Source of the DNA: CAZRGV01 sp964599655
GTDB lineage: Bacteria > Planctomycetota > Planctomycetia > Isosphaerales > Isosphaeraceae
DNA length: 40,767 nucleotides
Assembly: GCA_964599655.1 (NCBI GenBank)
Contig: CAZRGV010000047.1
Span: 1-40,767, forward strand
Direction of reading: 5' to 3'
Part shown: positions 16,784 to 25,626 of the stretch, in pieces
How the letters are laid out: each line of letters opens with the position of its first letter
How positions within the stretch are numbered: position 1 is the first letter of the stretch
Notes under the pieces: generated by a model
Databases searched by the model: none
What the model was told of the DNA's origin: nothing
The model's input: only the letters and a program-made list of their open reading frames with translations
Made by a program: the position numbers and the translations under genes

Positions 16784-16831
16784 AGGCCCGCGCGACGTCG
16801 ACACAGGGACGTGACGCCGGCGCGCGGGCCT
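16784..16831. terminator. Bidirectional stem-loop between convergent genes
   Basis: AGGCCCGCGCG (16784-16794) and CGCGCGGGCCT (16821-16831) are perfect 11-bp arms. Inside them ACGTC (16795-16799) can pair with GACGT (16808-16812). It sits in the 108-bp space between an aldo/keto reductase (+) and the YhaN-like gene (-), the expected place for a shared terminator. Only short T runs follow (TCTCATTC on the plus strand). Confidence 0.65.
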
Positions 16832-16863
16832 CTCATTCGATCCGACCCCTTGCCTCCCGCGAG

Positions 16864-19800
16864 TCAGGCGGTCAGAAGCGAGTCGCATCGCAGCTCGTGC
16901 GTGAAGACCATCTCAGGATCGAGATGTTCTTTCGCCAGTGCGATCAAATGTTCATGATGCGTGAAGAAAAGGACCTGGGTCCGCCGCGAGAGTTGGGCGA
17001 GGACCTCGAGCGCGGCCAGGGCCCGATCGTCGTCGAAGTTGACGAGAATGTCATCGACCACGAACGGCAGCGGGGTGTTGTGGTCGAGGTGGTGTTCCAG
17101 GCTCGCCAGCTTCAGGGCCAGATAAAGCTGGTCGCGCGTCCCCTCGCTCATCCCATCCACGAACACAAGGGTGTCATCCTGTCGAACGCCGGCGAGCACG
17201 GTTTGATCCTTGTCGTCGTGCTCGGTGCGAAGCCCCTGGAACGAGCCTCGCGTCAAGGTGGCGAAGAGGGAGGCGGCGCGACCCAGGACGGGGCCCTGAT
17301 TCCGCTCGCGGTAGCGTTCGATCGCCTGGCGGAGCACGGCCGACGCCAGGCGCAATTGCATATACTTGATCGCCTGCGATTCGATGCGGGCCAGCAGGTG
17401 CTGCGACTTGACGGACGCCTCGCTCGCCCTCGCGTCTCGGGCGGCCTCGTCCATCGATTCGAGCTCCTTCCGCTCGCGTCCGATCGACTGATCGAGCTCG
17501 CCCCGGCGCTCCATTTCACGGTCGATCTGATCTTGAAGACCGTGAATCTCAATGGCGATCGCGTCCGAATCGATCGCCGCGGCGTCGGAGACGAATTCCT
17601 CGATCGTCGCGCCGGCGGCCAGGGCGCGAAGACGATTGTGGACGGCCTGAAGCTCCTGCTCGACCGCCCGGCGACGATCCGAGCGGCGCTGCCGCTCATC
17701 CAGCGCGGCGGGGTCGTCGCACGACGCCTCGCGGCAGAGTGAGGCCAGCCGTTCGCTGGCGTCGGCGATCTCCGCCCGCGCGGTTCTCGCTTCTTCTTGC
17801 TGTCGGGCTCGTCGCTTTTCCAGGTCGTCACGCCGGGCTTTCGCTGCTCTCGCGGCGTTTAACCGCTCGTTGAGCCGTTCGATCGCCTGGATCTCCGAAA
17901 CCTCGGCGAGATCCGGGGCCATGCGGTCGGTGAGGGTCCGCACATCGGCGGCAAGGCATTGATGTTCCTCTTCAAAGATCTGGATGCGACGCGCGTTCTG
18001 GTGGGCCTTGTCGATCATCTCGAAGAGCGTGGCATTCCGTTCGAGAACGGTCATCGCCTCCTCGGTCGTGGCCTCGGCGCGAAGTCGGAGCAACGCCATC
18101 GACTCCGCCCACTCGACTCGCCATTCCTCGAGTTTTTGACGGGCCTCCACGGAGTTGGCCTTCGCCGCGGACAACTCCGCCTCGAACCGCTCAACATCCT
18201 TTCGCGTGCGATCGCGGCTTGACGCCAGCGTCTGGATCTCCTGAACGACTTGCTGACCTCGCTCGATTCGGGCGGCCAGCGATTCGCCCTCCTGATCCTC
18301 GGGCTCACCCAGCCCGGCCAGCAGGCGGCCAAGTTCGCCGTGAAGCTGCTGGATACGTGCCTCCAGCTCTGCGACCGCCTCGCGCCGATCGCGGATTTCA
18401 TCGAGCTTCTCGGATAGCTTCGTATGCTCACGATGCCATGCGCGCATTTCTCTTGGAGACAAGGGGCAGAACCCAAGCGGCGTCCATACCGCGTGCCAGC
18501 GATCGGCGAGTTCCCGCTGTCGGGCGGTCGCGGCCTCGCGCTGGTGTTCCAGGTCCTCGAGTCGGGCTTGCAACGCGTGGCGGCTGGCGTTGAGCCGGGC
18601 TTTCTCCGCGACGCGGCTGGCCTCGCGACGGAGCCGGTCAACGATCGAGTCGGCCTGTTCGATGCTCCGCTCGAAGGCCGACGCGAGATCCAGATCTCCC
18701 GCAAACGCGCGGACGGATTCGGGATCGGCGTCACCCGAGAGCCATTGCTTCTTCGACAGCCGCCAGCCTTCATCCCGGTGCGCCCGAGCCGCTCGCAGAT
18801 CCTCCTCGTCGGGTACGTCCTGTTCGAGTTGAAGTTGCTCGATGCGCTGGTCGATCTCGATCCGTTCCTGGGCGACCTCGGCGAGCTTGGCTTCAATCTG
18901 GGTCAAGACGCCGGCGGCGTCGGCGAGCTCGGCATCGAAGTGATCGATGGTCTCCGCCGACGGTACGGACTGACCTTCGAGTTCAACCAGGCCACCCGAC
19001 CACGGCGCGAGCTTGCGGAGCGCGGAGGTCGCCTGCCGTTCCATCCTGGCAAGTTCCCGGCGAGCCGTCTCGACCTGTTCTTCGAGGTCTCCGTTGCGAA
19101 TCGCGCGACGAAGGGCCTGCCGCAACGGCTCGGGGTCGCGAAGGTCCTCCAATTCCTCCAGCGCGGCACGGGCCGCTTCGGACTTCCTGGTCAGATTGTC
19201 GATGGCTTTCGTACTTTCGTCGCACTCGATCGACAGTGCGAGCCGATTCTGACTGAGCGTCTGGATGCGCCTCCGTTGAGCCGCGGTGAGCCGAAGCGAC
19301 TCGGCCCGTTCCAGCAGGTTGTCGGGGGTCGCGTCGTGTCCGAGTTCGCGGAGCATCGCGCCAATGCTGGCCCGATACGTCTGGAGCTCGACGCGAAGCC
19401 GGTCGACCTCGACCTGCTCCTTGAGATGCCCGCCCAGACGCAGCCGAAGCGCCTCGATCGTGGCCGACTCGTCCAGAAGGGGCTCGGGTACGTCGATCGA
19501 TTCCAGCTCGGAGGCGATCTCGGCCAGTTCGGCCTCGGCCGTCGATCCGGCCTTTCGAGCCGATCGAAGCTCCTCCTCGACCTGCCGGCGTTCCTCGGCG
19601 AAGTCCTCGCGAAGGATCGGTTCCCCGGCCAGCGCGTCCCAATCGGCGATCAACTCTCGTCGACGGCCAAGATCGGGCAATGCCTGCTGGATCCGTTCCA
19701 GCCGCGCTTTGCGGCGCTGGAGATCGGCCAGAGAGCGCGCGATGGTCTCCTTCTCTCGAATCGCCTCGTCGAGTGCCGAGCGATGGGCATGCCAGTCCTC

Positions 19801-20412
19801 GCTCTTGATCGACGCGGCGCCGATGTCGCGTTCCGCCTGCTGAAACTCGGCCAGCGCCTGGTTCAGCGGGGGATTCTCGCCTCGGGGCTTGAACAGCGCG
19901 GACCACTCCTCGTCGAGCCGCTTCTGAAAGCGCCGCAACCGCCCCAGGTCGGTGCCGGCTCCGAAGACAAGCTGGCCGACCTCCCCTTTCCCCTCGACGA
20001 TCGCGCGGCCTCCCGCGACCAGCTCGTCGTGGTCGATGCCGAACATCGTCTCGAACCGCTCCTTGCCCACGCCGGCCAGGAACGTCTCCAGCAACGACTC
20101 GTCGATCTCGGCGCGATCGTCGGCCGCTCTCAAGACGCGCCGGTTCCCCTTGCGACGGAGAAACGTCAGCTCCGAGCCATCCACGTGGCGCAGCGTGCCT
20201 CCAATTCGGAGTTTATCATATTCATGTACGAATCGATCGGCGGTCTGGCCGGGAATGCCGTACAGCAGTTGCTTCAGGGCGCGCAGGGCCGAGCTTTTGC
20301 CGGCCTCGTTCGGGCCGAAGATCAGGTGGAGGCCCTCGCGCCCCCTCGACAGGTCGAGCGAAACGCCGGTGAACGGGCCGAAGGCCCGAAGGTCGAGCCG
20401 GAGGATCTTCAA
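16864..20412 (-). CDS. yhaN: YhaN-like SMC/Rad50-type ATPase
   Basis: A 1182-residue AAA (AAA_27/YhaN-type) ATPase. The N-terminus (LKILRLDLRAFGPF) leads to the Walker A motif GPNEAGKSSALRAL. About 900 residues of mostly coiled coil follow (many Glu/Arg/Leu heptads). The C-terminal ATPase half holds the signature GMSEGTRDQLYLALKLAS, Walker B PFVVDDILVNFDD, and a switch His in LFFTHHEHL. The start is taken as TTG at 20412-20410. It overlaps the stop of the upstream nuclease gene (TTGA) and has GGAGG 6 nt before it, so translation is coupled. By analogy with SbcC/Rad50 it should act with the upstream nuclease on DNA ends or structures. No zinc-hook CxxC is evident in the coiled coil, as in YhaN. 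Confidence 0.92.
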   Translation of the reverse strand: MKILRLDLRAFGPFTGVSLDLSRGREGLHLIFGPNEAGKSSALRALKQLLYGIPGQTADRFVHEYDKLRIGGTLRHVDGSELTFLRRKGNRRVLRAADDRAEIDESLLETFLAGVGKERFETMFGIDHDELVAGGRAIVEGKGEVGQLVFGAGTDLGRLRRFQKRLDEEWSALFKPRGENPPLNQALAEFQQAERDIGAASIKSEDWHAHRSALDEAIREKETIARSLADLQRRKARLERIQQALPDLGRRRELIADWDALAGEPILREDFAEERRQVEEELRSARKAGSTAEAELAEIASELESIDVPEPLLDESATIEALRLRLGGHLKEQVEVDRLRVELQTYRASIGAMLRELGHDATPDNLLERAESLRLTAAQRRRIQTLSQNRLALSIECDESTKAIDNLTRKSEAARAALEELEDLRDPEPLRQALRRAIRNGDLEEQVETARRELARMERQATSALRKLAPWSGGLVELEGQSVPSAETIDHFDAELADAAGVLTQIEAKLAEVAQERIEIDQRIEQLQLEQDVPDEEDLRAARAHRDEGWRLSKKQWLSGDADPESVRAFAGDLDLASAFERSIEQADSIVDRLRREASRVAEKARLNASRHALQARLEDLEHQREAATARQRELADRWHAVWTPLGFCPLSPREMRAWHREHTKLSEKLDEIRDRREAVAELEARIQQLHGELGRLLAGLGEPEDQEGESLAARIERGQQVVQEIQTLASSRDRTRKDVERFEAELSAAKANSVEARQKLEEWRVEWAESMALLRLRAEATTEEAMTVLERNATLFEMIDKAHQNARRIQIFEEEHQCLAADVRTLTDRMAPDLAEVSEIQAIERLNERLNAARAAKARRDDLEKRRARQQEEARTARAEIADASERLASLCREASCDDPAALDERQRRSDRRRAVEQELQAVHNRLRALAAGATIEEFVSDAAAIDSDAIAIEIHGLQDQIDREMERRGELDQSIGRERKELESMDEAARDARASEASVKSQHLLARIESQAIKYMQLRLASAVLRQAIERYRERNQGPVLGRAASLFATLTRGSFQGLRTEHDDKDQTVLAGVRQDDTLVFVDGMSEGTRDQLYLALKLASLEHHLDHNTPLPFVVDDILVNFDDDRALAALEVLAQLSRRTQVLFFTHHEHLIALAKEHLDPEMVFTHELRCDSLLTA

Positions 20413-21668
20413 GCGTCGCCTCCCTCTTCGGTGAGCCCCTCGACGATCAGGGGTCCGATCTGGTCGAGCGCTTCTCGGAGCACGGCGGGCGAGCCGAGAT
20501 CGAGCGAGTCCTCGCCGTCTCTCAGTTCCGCGGGCAGTTTCTTGCGAAGATCCGAGAGTTCGGACGCCGCCAGCGCCAACAAGGCCGCCTCGTCCTGGCG
20601 GAGCTCGTCGAGGTAATCCAGCAACATTCCGAGCGGCCCATGATCGGGGTCGCGCTTTTTCGGAGGCGAGGTCCGGAGCTTGATCTTCTCGACCCAGATG
20701 GCGCCGTCGCCGATGTCGCGGGCGACGTTGCGGACTTCGGCCACCACCTGCTCTGGCTTGCGCGTCACTTCGGAATGGGCCTTGCACGCGCCGACGATCT
20801 CGACCCGCACCGCCAGCATCCGGCCGTCGCTCTCGTCGCGAATCGCCCGTAACCGCGAGTCGACGCGCTCGAGCAGATCGTCGAGATCGACCGCGCCGGT
20901 GGCGTCGATTCGCCCGTTTTCCCATCGAATGACATCGATCGGACGATGAACGAATTCCGACACGCGATCACCGGCCACCGTGACCAGCGTGCATCCCTTG
21001 GCGCCGGTCTCCCTGGCGTGACGGCCCTGAAGATTGCCGGAAAAAAGAATCGGCGGATCGCGATGCAAGATTTCGCGCTTATGAATATGACCGAGTGCCC
21101 AGTATTGATACCCCTTCGAGCGCAGATCCTCGATTGAGCACGGGGCGTACGGCTCGTGCCCTTCCCGGCCGCTGGCGCACGTGTGTAAGAGGCCGATGTT
21201 CACATAATTCGCCCAACGCTCGGGGTAGGCGGCGGCGAGGTTCTCCTTGACGGCCCGCTTGGCGAAACTCTGTCCGTGCAGCACGACGCCGAGGTCGTCG
21301 AGCGCGATCGACTCGGGCTTGTCGTTGTCGAGCATCCGGACGTTCTCGGGCAGTCGCAGATGCCGCGTGATCTGGCTGACCGCGTCGTGGTTGCCTCGAA
21401 TGACGAAGACCGGGATTCCCGCGTCGCGAAGCCGGCTCAACTGGGCGTTGAGGTAGAGCCCGGTGCCGTGGTCTTGCCAGTTGCCGTCGTAAAGGTCGCC
21501 CGCGATCAGAACGAACGAGACCGTCTCGGCGATCGCCAGTTCCACGAGGTTTTCGAGCGCCTGTCTCGTCGAGCGTCGGAGGTCCTTCAACGGCGCGCCC
21601 TCGTAGCGCTCGAGTCGCTGAATGGGGCTATCGAGATGGATGTCCGCCGCATGGATAAACTTCCACAT
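20409..21668 (-). CDS. yhaO: YhaO-like DNA repair exonuclease (metallophosphoesterase)
   Basis: A 419-residue calcineurin-like phosphoesterase of the SbcD/Mre11/YhaO group. Metal-binding motifs appear in order: AADIHLDSPI (residues about 7-16), LIAGDLYDG (about 54-62), VIRGNHDAV (about 91-99), LLHTCASG (about 145-152) and WALGHIHKRE (about 175-184). A capping region of about 200 residues follows, ending in EEGGDA. The expected activity is Mn-dependent nuclease action at DNA ends together with the coiled-coil ATPase encoded next, whose start overlaps this stop. No signal peptide. The gene diverges from the mosaic-protein gene at 22039, with 370 bp between. Confidence 0.92.
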   Translation of the reverse strand: MWKFIHAADIHLDSPIQRLERYEGAPLKDLRRSTRQALENLVELAIAETVSFVLIAGDLYDGNWQDHGTGLYLNAQLSRLRDAGIPVFVIRGNHDAVSQITRHLRLPENVRMLDNDKPESIALDDLGVVLHGQSFAKRAVKENLAAAYPERWANYVNIGLLHTCASGREGHEPYAPCSIEDLRSKGYQYWALGHIHKREILHRDPPILFSGNLQGRHARETGAKGCTLVTVAGDRVSEFVHRPIDVIRWENGRIDATGAVDLDDLLERVDSRLRAIRDESDGRMLAVRVEIVGACKAHSEVTRKPEQVVAEVRNVARDIGDGAIWVEKIKLRTSPPKKRDPDHGPLGMLLDYLDELRQDEAALLALAASELSDLRKKLPAELRDGEDSLDLGSPAVLREALDQIGPLIVEGLTEEGGDA

Positions 21669-21945
21669 TCGGGAGATCCGTCCTCAGGTCGCGGGGAGTC
21701 GCGATCCGGTCTGACTGAGCGTTTGTACCGATTGGCGTTCCCTGGAGTGTCGCGTCGAAATCCACCGATGTCAAGACGGCCTGTGCGGCGGCGACAGATC
21801 AGGAAGTTCCTCGGTCTTGTCGTCCCTGTTGAGCGGGACCCGAATTGCTCCGCACGCGAGGTCGTCCGCCCTGGTTCGGAAATCGTCTTCTCTTGTTCCG
21901 AAGAACCGTTCAAGAATCTGAGCCCGCAATCCGACGAGCCGAGAT

Positions 21946-21974
21946 TGACGTCCGTTGGAACTCGGCTTATGATC
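21946..21974 (+). promoter_or_regulatory. Sigma70-type promoter for the 22039 gene
   Basis: TTGACG at 21946-21951, a spacer of exactly 17 nt, and TATGAT at 21969-21974: five of six matches in each box. Transcription would begin near 21981, leaving a leader of about 58 nt. The best promoter match seen in the window. Confidence 0.7.
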
Positions 21975-22026
21975 CCCGCCCGCACCTCGTGGGGCCTGTT
22001 CCGGGACCGAATCTCCCTTCACGGAT

Positions 22027-22036
22027 GGAGGTGATC
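22027..22036 (+). promoter_or_regulatory. Near-perfect Shine-Dalgarno site
   Basis: GGAGGTGATC, the extended anti-16S complement, with 7 nt between GGAGG and the ATG at 22039. Stronger than the other ribosome binding sites in the window, so efficient translation is expected. Confidence 0.8.
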
Positions 22037-22038
22037 TG

Positions 22039-24678
22039 ATGAATATGACGGCGGGTTTGCTCGCGTTGCTGATGCTCGGAGCGCCGGATGGGCCTCCGGA
22101 ATCGGCCGAGGTGCCGGTCGGATACCAGATCAAGGTTCTGGAAATGAAGGGGCTGGAGTGGCGTGGAGACTTGCACGACAAGCTCACGCCCGTCGCCCGG
22201 CAAGGCGGAGCGACCATCTGGACGGCCAGCCGCGACCTGCTTCCGTTGCTGACCAAAGAGTCGGGGCAGGTGGTTTATTCGCCGAAGGCGGCGACGGGCC
22301 AGGAAGTGCCCGCGCAGATTCGTAATCAGTTGCAGCGGGCGATCGTCGCCAACCTGAAACGCGTGGCCGACGGGCCGTTTGGCCAGGCGACCCGTCTGTC
22401 CTATCAACCCGAGATCGACCACGTCCGGGAGTCGTTCTCGATCGCCGTTCGCTGCCGCAAGCTCGATCAGGGCGTGCTCGCCAGGGTGGTCATCGACGAG
22501 ACACGCCTGGCCAGCCTTTACACCTACACGATCCACGAGTCCGTTCGAAAAGGGCCGGACACCGAAGGGAAACCGGCGGAGATCACCGCGCAAGTCCATG
22601 TGCCGGAGATCGTTTCCGGCAAGGTCGACGGCGAATGGCTGATCCCGAACGACGGCATCCTGCTCATCGGCCTCGGGGTCCACACGACCGCCAGCGAGTC
22701 GAAGGACTCCGCCGTCGTCGAGCGGGTGGCGATCATCGAGGCCAGGCCCTCGCCGACCGATATCGCCGTTCGGCAAAGCGCCTTCGGTGGTTTCCCGATG
22801 CCGCCTGTGCCGATCGGGGCGTCGGCCCTGCCCGGCGGCGAACCGTTCCCGATCGCTTACGCGACACCCTCAGTGGTCTCGCCGGCACCGACCTATATTC
22901 CGCCGGGAGCCCTGCCGTTCGCCGCCCCCGAGGGCGCCCCCCTGCCCCCTCCGCTCCCGGTTCCGGCCCACGTCGCCTCGGCCGTCGTTCCCGCCCGGCC
23001 GATGCCGGACTTGCCGAGCCGCGTCCTGCCGACGCCCATCAACCACAAGGGAGAAGTCGTCGAGCTGCCGCCATTGCCCGATGAACCCGAGGTGACGGAC
23101 GACGAATCGGCCGAACCCCGCCCCGCGCCGCAATCGTCGCATATTTATCACAAGATGCCATCCTCGGTGCAACCGCAATCGAGCCCCCGTTCCGACGACG
23201 AGGAGACCGAGGACGACGCCGAGACCGTCGCGGACGAGATCCCGCTTCAGCTCTCTCGCGTGGCCCGCCCAGGCGAATTCGCGGCGCCGTCACGACCCCA
23301 CGACCGCACCACCCCTTGCCTGCACGGGGCCGAATCGGAATCCGACGCCCTTCCAACCGCCTCGACTCGCGGAAACCCGGACGGCGTGATCTGTTCCTCG
23401 CCGACCCTCGCTCGGAAGGGCCGCGAAGCGGTCGCGTTGGATTTCGATGTGGTCGTCACGGCCAATGCCTCGAAGCCCGCCACGACTCGCCAGGCCGGCT
23501 CCACGTGCGACACCTGCGACAAGGCGTCGAAGCCTCAGGCAACCTGCCCGGCCCTGTCGCGGGTCGAGCCGAACGCCGAGTCTCACGCCGCCAAGTCGCC
23601 GAGACTTCTCGACCACATCACGAAAGGTCTCGAAAACTTCGCCCACGAGGGTGAGGAGACGAACGGACCAACGCGCATCTTCGACCTCAAGGCGTCCAAC
23701 GATCGCGGTGAGCCGGTCCGTCTGGCCGTTTACATCGACGCCAACGCCGAGGGCCGCGCGTTGTTGCTGGCGCCGCTCAAGCCCGTCTCGCCGAAGCGGA
23801 CCGACACCTGCGACTCGTGTGCGGCCTCTCCCGCGGCACCAAAGGTGGCTCTCGCCGAGGCAACGTGCTGCCAGGAGAAAGACGCCGCGAAGAAGGCTCA
23901 GACCGGCCCCAAGACCAACCTTCACGCGGCATCCACCACCCCGGCGGCCGCCGCGTGTTGTGGTGCGGAGAAGAAGGCGTCGGGCGTGGGCTGCGCCTGC
24001 TGCCAGGGCAAATCGTGCTGCGGCAAGGAGGGTGCTCCGGCCGAATCCGATTGCGATTCGTGCGATTCGAAGGCCAAGGACGAACCCGCGTGCCACGACG
24101 CCTGCAAGACAACCTCGACCAAGTGCGGTTCCGCCGACGCTTGCCGCGACGCTGAAGCGCGGGAATTGAGCTTGCCCGAGGCGATCCGGCTGGGCCTGGA
24201 GGATGCCGAGGTCGTGCGTGTCCTCGCGATCGGCTCGGGCGCCATCCCTTCACCGATCACGATCGGTCGAGTGGGTAACGACCCGTCCCTCGATCCGTGG
24301 AAGTCCGACGTGTCGGAACGTGTCCGCGCGATTGAGCACGCTTACCGGACGGTACGTCAGGCGAGGGCCGGTCTCCGGAGCGTCGAGTCGGCCGTGGATC
24401 TTTGCGAATCCGTCCTCGAACGCGGCAAGGAAACGGTTGAGAAGAATCGCGGGTCGGTTTCCAACGTCGCCGAGGCGACTCCCAAGCGCGATGAGGCGAC
24501 GGTCCAGACCTCGAAGGAAATCCGGGGGACGCCGGGAACCAGAACGATCACGTTCTCGATCGGGACGCAACCGACGATCCCGCTCATCGTGGTTCGTCCC
24601 TTGAGGATTCGGGTTCCGGTCGGAACCGTGGGATCGATCGAGTTCCGCGCCTCGAAGACCGTGAAACCCAAGGACTGA
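22039..24678 (+). CDS. Large mosaic protein: Pro-rich, Cys-rich and TolC-like segments
   Basis: An 879-residue protein, probably exported (short hydrophobic start AGLLALLMLGAPDGPPESA). Residues about 20-245 form an alpha/beta region ending in the segment GEWLIPNDGILLIGLGVHTT. About 250-440 is Pro- and acid-rich and probably disordered. About 485-705 is Cys-rich, starting with CDTCDK near 490. Within 591-705 there are 17 Cys in about 115 residues, in CxxC, CC and CACC groups (GCACCQGKSCCGKEG), as in metal-binding domains. About 710-815 resembles the N-terminal helices of planctomycete TolC-type efflux proteins (LSLPEAIRLGLEDAEVVRV, then VRAIEHAYRTVRQ). The tail (815-879) is beta-like. I know no protein with this order. 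It has a consensus promoter and a strong ribosome binding site. Metal binding is inference. Confidence 0.85.
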   Translation: MNMTAGLLALLMLGAPDGPPESAEVPVGYQIKVLEMKGLEWRGDLHDKLTPVARQGGATIWTASRDLLPLLTKESGQVVYSPKAATGQEVPAQIRNQLQRAIVANLKRVADGPFGQATRLSYQPEIDHVRESFSIAVRCRKLDQGVLARVVIDETRLASLYTYTIHESVRKGPDTEGKPAEITAQVHVPEIVSGKVDGEWLIPNDGILLIGLGVHTTASESKDSAVVERVAIIEARPSPTDIAVRQSAFGGFPMPPVPIGASALPGGEPFPIAYATPSVVSPAPTYIPPGALPFAAPEGAPLPPPLPVPAHVASAVVPARPMPDLPSRVLPTPINHKGEVVELPPLPDEPEVTDDESAEPRPAPQSSHIYHKMPSSVQPQSSPRSDDEETEDDAETVADEIPLQLSRVARPGEFAAPSRPHDRTTPCLHGAESESDALPTASTRGNPDGVICSSPTLARKGREAVALDFDVVVTANASKPATTRQAGSTCDTCDKASKPQATCPALSRVEPNAESHAAKSPRLLDHITKGLENFAHEGEETNGPTRIFDLKASNDRGEPVRLAVYIDANAEGRALLLAPLKPVSPKRTDTCDSCAASPAAPKVALAEATCCQEKDAAKKAQTGPKTNLHAASTTPAAAACCGAEKKASGVGCACCQGKSCCGKEGAPAESDCDSCDSKAKDEPACHDACKTTSTKCGSADACRDAEARELSLPEAIRLGLEDAEVVRVLAIGSGAIPSPITIGRVGNDPSLDPWKSDVSERVRAIEHAYRTVRQARAGLRSVESAVDLCESVLERGKETVEKNRGSVSNVAEATPKRDEATVQTSKEIRGTPGTRTITFSIGTQPTIPLIVVRPLRIRVPVGTVGSIEFRASKTVKPKD

Positions 24679-24714
24679 GCCGATCATCAGCCCGTCTCTC
24701 TCGCGAAAACCCAG

Positions 24715-24751
24715 CGCCCGGATCGGCCTCAAGCGTGGGCGGAGCCGGGCG
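24715..24751 (+). terminator. Possible terminator after the mosaic gene
   Basis: CGCCCGG (24715-24721) pairs with CCGGGCG (24745-24751), with TTCGCGTTTT following on the plus strand. It lies in the 99-bp gap between two convergent genes. The long 23-nt loop weakens the case. Confidence 0.4.
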
Positions 24752-24777
24752 TTCGCGTTTTCTGGGATGAGGATGTT

Positions 24778-25545
24778 TCAAAGCGCCGAGGTGTAACCGC
24801 CGTCGACGGGGATGGCCACGCCGGTCACGTAGTTGCTGGCCTTGCTGGCCAGCCAGATCGCGGTGCCGGCCATGTCTTCGGGGGTGGCCCATCGCCCCTG
24901 GGGAATGCGCTGGACCACCTTGTTGTAGAGGCCGGGCACCTCGACCCTCGCCTGCTGCGTCAGCTCGGTGTCGAACCAGCCGGGCAAGATGGCGTTGACC
25001 TGGATGTTGTCGTCGGCCCAGGCCAGGGCGAGACTCTTGGTGAGCTGGACGATGCCCCCCTTGCTCGTGGCATACGCCGGGGCGAAGCCCGCGCCGAAGA
25101 TCGAGGTCATGCTGCCGATGTTGACGATCTTGCCGCCGCCGGCTTTTTTCATCGACGGATAAACGGCTTTCGAGAGCAGGAACGCGCTGGTGAGGTTGAC
25201 GTTCAGCACCTCGTTCCACTCGTCGAGGGTCATCTCGTGCGGGGGTTTGCGAATATTGATCCCCGCATTATTGAACAGGATGTCGATTCGGCCGAACCGT
25301 CCCTTGACCTCGTCGGCGATGCGCTCGATCTGGTCGGCGTGGGACACATCGGCCGTGACGGCGAGGGCCTCGACCCCCGACTCCTCGGTAATTTGGATGG
25401 CGGCGCTGGCGGATTTTTCGGCGTTTCGTCCCACGACGGCGACCCTGGCACCGGCCGCCGCCAGTCCGCGAGCCATTCCCAGGCCGATTCCGCCGTTGCC
25501 TCCCGTAACGATCGCCACCTTGCCAGACAGGTCAAACAAATTCAC
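24778..25545 (-). CDS. SDR-family oxidoreductase
   Basis: A 255-residue classical short-chain dehydrogenase/reductase of normal length. It has the Rossmann glycine motif TGGNGGIGLG (about 14-23), NNAGI (about 91-95), the catalytic Ser in NIGSMTS, and YATSK carrying the Tyr/Lys pair (about 159-163). The C-terminal VAIPVDGGYTSAL is typical. It resembles gluconate 5-dehydrogenase/glucose dehydrogenase-type SDRs that use NAD(P) on sugars or related polyols; the exact substrate is unknown. Upstream is GGAGG at a long spacing (13 nt). It lies 81 bp after the receiver-like gene on the same strand and may share its transcript. Confidence 0.92.
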   Translation of the reverse strand: MNLFDLSGKVAIVTGGNGGIGLGMARGLAAAGARVAVVGRNAEKSASAAIQITEESGVEALAVTADVSHADQIERIADEVKGRFGRIDILFNNAGINIRKPPHEMTLDEWNEVLNVNLTSAFLLSKAVYPSMKKAGGGKIVNIGSMTSIFGAGFAPAYATSKGGIVQLTKSLALAWADDNIQVNAILPGWFDTELTQQARVEVPGLYNKVVQRIPQGRWATPEDMAGTAIWLASKASNYVTGVAIPVDGGYTSAL

Positions 25546-25626
25546 GACGACTGCGCCTCCACGGAAGTTTGCTCAAAGGACGGGATGGGACAGAACCGGC
25601 GCCACAGGGAATGGGATCGGCTCGAT

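Larger units (their letters stand above)
21669..22038. other. Divergent intergenic region with promoter
   Basis: About 370 bp between the YhaO-like gene (-) and the mosaic-protein gene (+). It holds the promoter at 21946-21974 and the ribosome binding site at 22027-22036 for the plus-strand gene. No clear minus-strand promoter and no RNA gene were recognised. Confidence 0.6.

Noticed and set aside
18424..20616. Long open frame (730 codons) on the plus strand opposite the ATPase gene
   Set aside because: Shadow of a high-GC coiled-coil gene. It lacks domain sense, and the minus-strand frame has clear Walker motifs.
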